A stretch of 64,000 nt of DNA from Bradyrhizobium cajani (lineage in GTDB: Bacteria > Pseudomonadota > Alphaproteobacteria > Rhizobiales > Xanthobacteraceae): the NCBI RefSeq assembly GCF_009759665.1, contig NZ_WQNE01000005.1, forward strand, positions 1 to 64,000. The letters run 5' to 3'. The position numbers and the translations under genes were made by a program. Positions 60,179 to 64,000 of the stretch are shown one piece after another. The notes beneath the pieces are model-generated. The model was not told where the DNA came from. It made no database searches and saw only the letters and a list, made by a program, of their open reading frames with translations. Each line of letters starts with the position of its first letter. Positions within the stretch are counted from its first letter, which is position 1.

Positions 60179-61215
60179 CGTACAGAATTTTCACGCTCGC
60201 GCTGCTGGCCGGCACGCTGTACGCCGCGGTAGCGTCGCCTGCGATGGCGCAGACGCGCAATCCGCCTCAGCCCGCAGCCCCGCGCGCAACGCCGGCGCCG
60301 GCAGCTCCCGCCGCGGCCCAGCCGGCTCCCGCAACGCAGGACAATGCGGCGGTGAAGGGCGGCGAGATCATCGCTCGGGTCGGTGACAGCGAGGTCACGG
60401 CGGAGGAGGTGCGTGCCACCATTCAGCTGCTCGAAGCACGCCAGCAGGCGGCGATGGCGCGCGATCCGGCGCTGCTGAGCCAGACCGTGCGCGCCATCCT
60501 CGCCAACCGCCTGGTGCTCAAAGAGGCTGCGGCCAAGAAGTGGGACCAGCAGCCCGCGGTGGTGACGCAGCTTGCGCGCGCCCGCGACACCTTGATCGTC
60601 GAAACCTATCTGCAATCGGTCACGGCGGTGGGCGACAGCTATCCGAGCGAGGCCGACGTCAAAGGCGTCTACGAGGCGAACGCCAGCGCGTTTCTCGTTC
60701 CTCGCCGTTTCCGTCTGGCCCAGATCCTGGTCAACCTCGCCAAGGATGCGGACAAGGCTGCCGAGGACACGGCGCGCAAGAAGCTCGATGACATCGTGCG
60801 GAAGATCAAGCAGCCCGGCGCCGAGTTCGGTGCGATCGCGAAGGCATCGTCAGAGGATACCGCGAGTGCAGGGCGGGACGGGGAGATCGGCTGGGTCGCA
60901 GAGCCCGATCTGCGCACCGAAATCCGCGGTCAGGTGACAGGCCTGCCGAAGTCGGGCATCACCGACCCGATCCGGCTCGAGGACGGCTGGCACATCCTGA
61001 AGCTCATCGATACCGAAGCGTCGCACACGCGGCCGCTGGCGGACGTGCGGGAGGCGCTCGTGCAGCGGATGCGGGCCGAGCGCGTCGAGGCCAACCGGCG
61101 CGCCTATGTCGCGGAGCTCTTGAAGCAGACGCCGCCCGTGGTCAACGAGATCGCGCTGTCCAGATTGCTCGAGTCCAGGTCCGACGCGAAGCCGGACGCT
61201 GCGCCGTCGCGCTAA
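60175..61215 (+). CDS. Periplasmic parvulin-type peptidyl-prolyl isomerase (TPS operon)
   Basis: A 346-aa SurA/PpiD-like protein. After a signal peptide (FTLALLAGTLYAAVASPAMAQ) and a Pro/Ala-rich linker comes an N-terminal chaperone-like helical region (IARVGDSEVTAEEVRATIQL, VRAILANRLVLKEAA), then a parvulin domain: FRLAQILVNLAKDADKAAED, DGEIGWVAEPDLRTEIRG and LPKSGITDPIRLEDGWHILK. It should keep exported TpsA, TpsB or porin competent during periplasmic transit. The ATG at 60175 overlaps the previous stop (ATGA); the longer frame to 59890 is a shadow. It is the last gene of the operon that starts at tpsB and is followed by a GC-rich hairpin. Confidence 0.92.
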   Translation: MTYRIFTLALLAGTLYAAVASPAMAQTRNPPQPAAPRATPAPAAPAAAQPAPATQDNAAVKGGEIIARVGDSEVTAEEVRATIQLLEARQQAAMARDPALLSQTVRAILANRLVLKEAAAKKWDQQPAVVTQLARARDTLIVETYLQSVTAVGDSYPSEADVKGVYEANASAFLVPRRFRLAQILVNLAKDADKAAEDTARKKLDDIVRKIKQPGAEFGAIAKASSEDTASAGRDGEIGWVAEPDLRTEIRGQVTGLPKSGITDPIRLEDGWHILKLIDTEASHTRPLADVREALVQRMRAERVEANRRAYVAELLKQTPPVVNEIALSRLLESRSDAKPDAAPSR

Positions 61216-61254
61216 GGTGCGGCGGATTGCAGATTCATGACCGTTCAATGACGG

Positions 61255-61280
61255 CGCGGATGCGCCGTCACGCATCCGCG
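61255..61280 (+). terminator. GC-rich hairpin, possible terminator of the tpsB operon
   Basis: A perfect 10-bp stem, CGCGGATGCG and CGCATCCGCG, around the loop CCGTCA lies 39 nt after the parvulin stop. No T-tract follows on the + strand, so it is either a Rho-assisted or weak terminator, or a processing hairpin. The AT-rich promoter of the next gene begins directly after it (61281-61330). Confidence 0.55.
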
Positions 61281-61368
61281 ATACATTGGTTAATCAACAA
61301 TAAAGTATCATAATTATGGTACAATGCCCGTGATATCGGGGTCGCGACACCGATCCCGGGGGCGAATT

Positions 61369-62829
61369 GTGACCGACCTGACCAATGCGGGTGAATCGAC
61401 CTCGTCATTCGAAAGCCGGTCGCGCGTCCGCCTGGCCATCCCGTTCAGCCTGATCGAGCCCCTGTTCGCGGCCGTCGACTGCTCGATCATCGTCGCAGCG
61501 GGTGCCGTCGGCGGCATCGCCTATCAGCGTGCGCTCGGCGGCACCGGCGAGGACGCCTCCTTCTATGCCGGCCTGGGACTGGTGGCGAGTTTCGCCTATG
61601 TCCTGGTCGCGCACTTCCTCGGTCTCTACCGATTGAACCAGCTCCTGGATGACGAGCTCGACGGCGGGCGGGTCTGGGCCGGCTGGTGCCTCGCCGCGCT
61701 CGTGCTCGTGGTCGTGCTGTTCTTGTTCAAATCCGGCGGCGACACATCGCGCGGCTCGGTCGTCTGTTTCTTCGCGATCGGCGGTGCCGGCCTTCTGCTG
61801 GCGCGCTGGCAGGGCAAGCGGCGCCTTCGTTCGGCACTCGTCGCTGGCACGATCCGCGGCCGGCGCGCGGTGGTGATCGGAACGCAAGGCGAGCTGGCGC
61901 AGTTCGCCCGGGCCGACCTGCTTGCCAGATTTGGCCTGCATGAGGTCGAGCGCATCACCTTGCCAAGGGATGACGCCGCAAGGCTGCCTCTCTCGGGCTC
62001 GGTGCAGCACGGCGATGCGTTGATGAACCGCATAAGGCGGGCGGGGGCCGAAGAGATCGTGCTGGCGCTGTCCTGGTCCAGTCCGCAGGACATCGAGTCC
62101 CTGCTCGACCGGTTGCGCGTGATCCCGCTTCCGGTGCGCCTGCTGCCCGATCTCGCGGTGTCGACGGTGCTGCGTCACCAGACCTCGATGCCGCAGCGGG
62201 TCTACATGGTGGAAGTTCAGCCGCCGCCGCTGTCGACCCTCGATCGCCTGACCAAGCGGCTGCTCGACGTGAGCGTCGCGGCGACGTCGCTGCTTCTGCT
62301 GTTGCCCCCGCTGATCGTCGTGGCGATCGCCATCAAGCTCGAGTCGAGGGGGCCGGTGATCTTCCGGCAGCGCCGCCACGGCTTCAACGGCAAGCCTTTC
62401 GTGATCTACAAGCTGCGCAGCATGAGCGTGCAGGAGGACGGCGGCGCGGTGGTGCAGGCGACGAAGCAGGATCCGCGCGTGACCCGGGTCGGACGCCTGA
62501 TCCGGCAGACCAGCATCGACGAGCTGCCGCAATTGCTCAACGTGCTCCAGGGCCACATGTCGATCGTCGGACCGCGGCCGCACGCGCTGGTGCACGACTA
62601 CGAATATGGCCGCATGATCGCGAACTACGCGTTCCGTCATCACGTCAAGCCGGGCATCACCGGCTGGGCCCAGGTGCATGGCTACCGGGGCGGCACGCCG
62701 CAGCTCGAGCTGATGAAGCAGCGGATTGCGCTCGATCTATGGTATATCGATAACTGGAGCCTGATGCTCGATATCCATATCATGTTCAAGACGGCAGTCG
62801 AGTTGATCCGGCCGCGTAACGCCTACTGA
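61369..62829 (+). CDS. Undecaprenyl-phosphate glycose-1-phosphate transferase (WcaJ/ExoY-like)
   Basis: A 486-aa polyprenyl-phosphate hexose-1-phosphate transferase that starts polymer synthesis by loading the first sugar on undecaprenyl phosphate. The N-terminal half has about four membrane helices and a CoA-binding-like domain ([19 protein letters not shown]). A membrane helix ([22 protein letters not shown]) then leads to the Bac_transf catalytic domain: [48 protein letters not shown] and [18 protein letters not shown]. The GTG at 61369 is chosen because GGGGGCG precedes it; the ATG at 61324 has no ribosome-binding site. It has its own AT-rich promoter region. It should act first in the pathway of the locus at 5358-25950. 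Confidence 0.93.
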   Translation: MTDLTNAGESTSSFESRSRVRLAIPFSLIEPLFAAVDCSIIVAAGAVGGIAYQRALGGTGEDASFYAGLGLVASFAYVLVAHFLGLYRLNQLLDDELDGGRVWAGWCLAALVLVVVLFLFKSGGDTSRGSVVCFFAIGGAGLLLARWQGKRRLRSALVAGTIRGRRAVVIGTQGELAQFARADLLARFGLHEVERITLPRDDAARLPLSGSVQHGDALMNRIRRAGAEEIVLALSWSSPQDIESLLDRLRVIPLPVRLLPDLAVSTVLRHQTSMPQRVYMVEVQPPPLSTLDRLTKRLLDVSVAATSLLLLLPPLIVVAIAIKLESRGPVIFRQRRHGFNGKPFVIYKLRSMSVQEDGGAVVQATKQDPRVTRVGRLIRQTSIDELPQLLNVLQGHMSIVGPRPHALVHDYEYGRMIANYAFRHHVKPGITGWAQVHGYRGGTPQLELMKQRIALDLWYIDNWSLMLDIHIMFKTAVELIRPRNAY

Positions 62830-63039
62830 TGTGATCCGCAAGGCGCGCCGCGTCTCGAAACGATACAGGATCACCGGCGCCTGGACTCTCCTGTCTCCGC
62901 CTTCCCGCAACAGTTGGCAGCGGGCACAATTGCTCGTCCGGGAAAAGTTGGAAGAGGGCGTCGGGAGGCCTATTGAAAAGGTTCACGATTCGCGCTTACT
63001 AGACCCGGGCGGGCGCAGTTCGGGCCTGAGGGGACCGGT

Positions 63040-63408
63040 ATGGTTGGCAAGAGGCATGCCTCGGAGGAGATTTCGGCCAAGCTTGCGCAGGCCAATGAAC
63101 TCGCGGCCAAGGGCAAGACCCAGCGCGAGATCTCCAAGGCGCTCGGCGTTAGCATCATGACTTACCATCGCTGGAAGAAGATGCTCAAATCGTCTCCGCC
63201 GGCCATGGATCATGAGCGTCGCGTGATCGAAAGCGTCCCGCGCGCGGCATCAGCCGATGCGAGTTCCGAGGAGACGATCAAGCGGCTGGAGTTCGAGAAC
63301 GCCCAGTTGCGGCGTCTCGTCACCGACGTGCTGCTTGAAAAGCTGAAATACGAAGAGGAGCTGCGGGCGCGGCAGGGGACGCGGATGCGTCGGCCCGACA
63401 ACGGCTGA
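63040..63408 (+). CDS. IS3 OrfA-like HTH and leucine-zipper protein
   Basis: A 122-aa protein that looks like the first ORF of IS3-type elements. The helix-turn-helix is KLAQANELAAKGKTQREISK and ALGVSIMTYHRWKK; the C-terminal zipper is IKRLEFENAQLRRLVTDVLL. There is no second transposase ORF, no terminal inverted repeat and no target duplication nearby, so it is probably a domesticated DNA-binding protein rather than a live insertion sequence. The ATG at 63040 has GAGGGGACC upstream. It sits between the sugar transferase and the convergent tyrosine kinase genes, so a regulatory role in polysaccharide synthesis is possible. The 210-nt gap before it holds no other gene. Confidence 0.75.
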   Translation: MVGKRHASEEISAKLAQANELAAKGKTQREISKALGVSIMTYHRWKKMLKSSPPAMDHERRVIESVPRAASADASSEETIKRLEFENAQLRRLVTDVLLEKLKYEEELRARQGTRMRRPDNG

Positions 63409-63424
63409 TACGCCGCGGTCTGCT

Positions 63425-64000
63425 TCAGCCGCCTCTCATATAATATCCGTTCTGGTAGATGCCGGGCTGCTCGAACCGTTCGAGCATCCGCAGATTCGCC
63501 TTGTTCAGGACCACGCCGAGCAGGCGGTCGTGAAGCTCGGTCTCCGCCAGCAGGTGACGCCGCACGGTCTTGACGCTGGTCGCGCCCCATTCCACCACGA
63601 AGACGAAGGAGTCGATCGCCGGGACGATGGCCCGGACGTCGACGACGGGCGCGAGCGGCGGCAGGTCGACGATGATGTAATCGTAACTCTGGCGCAGCCG
63701 CTCCAGAAGGTCGCGGAATCCCTGCGAGGCCAGGACCTCGTCGGAATGAACGGGCGCCTCGGTCAGGAGTAGCGGCAGCAGCGCCAGTCCGGTCGTCGGC
63801 TCCCGGCCGGTGGCCTGCGCGAGGTCGAGCTTGCCGCTCATGACCTCCAGCCATCCCGCCTGCGGGCGCGGGGTCAGCGAGCGGGCGAGTGTCGGGTTGC
63901 GCAAGTCTGCGTCGATCAGGACCACGCGCCGGCCGGCATCGGCCATCAGCGCCGCAAGGTTGGCGGCGACGGTGGACTTGCCTTCGCTCGGGAGGGTGGA
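63425..64000 (-). CDS. Wzc/CpsD-type bacterial tyrosine autokinase, C-terminal domain (cut by window end)
   Basis: The frame is open to the right-hand edge, so the N-terminal part is missing. The visible 191 codons hold the BY-kinase ATPase: Walker A (SEGKST) just inside the edge, Walker A' VVLIDADLRNPT, Walker B YDYIIVDLPPLAPVVD, and a C-terminal tyrosine cluster in GIYQNGYYMRGG that would be autophosphorylated. Such kinases, often fused to a Wzz-like membrane domain, control chain length and export of Wzy-dependent polymers with Wza. The stop lies 16 nt from the stop of the HTH gene. The ATG at 63946 is internal, because Walker A lies upstream of it. Confidence 0.92.
   Translation of the reverse strand, partial: STLPSEGKSTVAANLAALMADAGRRVVLIDADLRNPTLARSLTPRPQAGWLEVMSGKLDLAQATGREPTTGLALLPLLLTEAPVHSDEVLASQGFRDLLERLRQSYDYIIVDLPPLAPVVDVRAIVPAIDSFVFVVEWGATSVKTVRRHLLAETELHDRLLGVVLNKANLRMLERFEQPGIYQNGYYMRGG

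Noticed and set aside
63040..63408. An active IS3-family insertion sequence
   Set aside because: Only an OrfA-like protein is present; no OrfB transposase, terminal inverted repeats or target duplication were seen.
1..64000. CRISPR array, tRNA or rRNA genes, replication origin
   Set aside because: No regularly spaced direct repeats, no cloverleaf-like sequence and no rRNA-like stretch were noticed on either strand.

Overview
The window is high-GC alphaproteobacterial DNA with tightly packed, overlapping genes. Protein style (FecI-type sigma factor, exopolysaccharide/GDP-fucose genes, NodU-like carbamoyltransferase, PstS-like and TpsA proteins) suggests Bradyrhizobium or a close Nitrobacteraceae relative. 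That assignment is inference; there is no rRNA or other marker gene in the window. I saw no tRNA, rRNA, CRISPR array or intact insertion sequence.

Layout. (1) 1-5353, + strand: the distal part of a type II secretion (T2SS) operon, gspF(partial)-G-H-I-J-K-L-M, every junction overlapping or nearly so. (2) 5358-30125: a surface-polysaccharide locus on both strands. It holds a Wzy/O-antigen-ligase-like protein, a TPR-GT41 (O-GlcNAc-transferase/SPINDLY-like) protein, an FkbM methyltransferase, a zinc-ribbon methyltransferase, several glycosyltransferases, a Wzx-like flippase, an asparagine-synthase-like amidotransferase, an aldo/keto reductase, a GMC oxidoreductase, an SGNH-like plus MBOAT acylation pair, GDP-mannose dehydratase and GDP-fucose synthase, a NodU/CmcH-type carbamoyltransferase and a secreted beta-helix (lyase-like) protein. 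(3) 30240-34318: a parvulin, a PstS-like secreted protein with a strong terminator, and an isolated GspC/GspN-like T2SS component. (4) 34630-48048: one gene for a roughly 4470-residue TpsA (filamentous haemagglutinin-like) exoprotein. (5) 48418-52561: a small coiled-coil protein, a Wza-like polysaccharide export lipoprotein, a small secreted protein, a lytic transglycosylase, and an ECF sigma factor with a stand-alone FecR N-terminal (DUF4880) fragment. (6) 52860-61215, + strand: one compact operon of TpsB transporter, DUF2341-LamG-ExbB fusion, ExbD, TonB, putative porin, periplasmic coiled-coil protein and a second parvulin. (7) 61369-64000: an undecaprenyl-phosphate sugar transferase, an HTH/leucine-zipper protein and the 3' part of a Wzc/CpsD-type tyrosine autokinase.

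How it works together (inference). Two machines seem to be interleaved. One is a Wzx/Wzy/Wza/Wzc polysaccharide pathway likely to make a fucose-containing, carbamoylated and acylated polymer. The other is a protein-export system joining a T2SS, a PstS-like probable substrate, and a two-partner secretion pair that has its own ExbB-ExbD-TonB energy module, chaperone-type parvulins and a sigma/anti-sigma pair. From memory, the second set strongly resembles the Pseudomonas aeruginosa hxc-lapA-pdtA-pdtB-exbB2-exbD2 (PUMA3) region. Here it is split by the 25-kb polysaccharide locus. Several intergenic regions carry repeated AT-rich motifs and palindromes that may link the two sets of genes; these are listed as findings.
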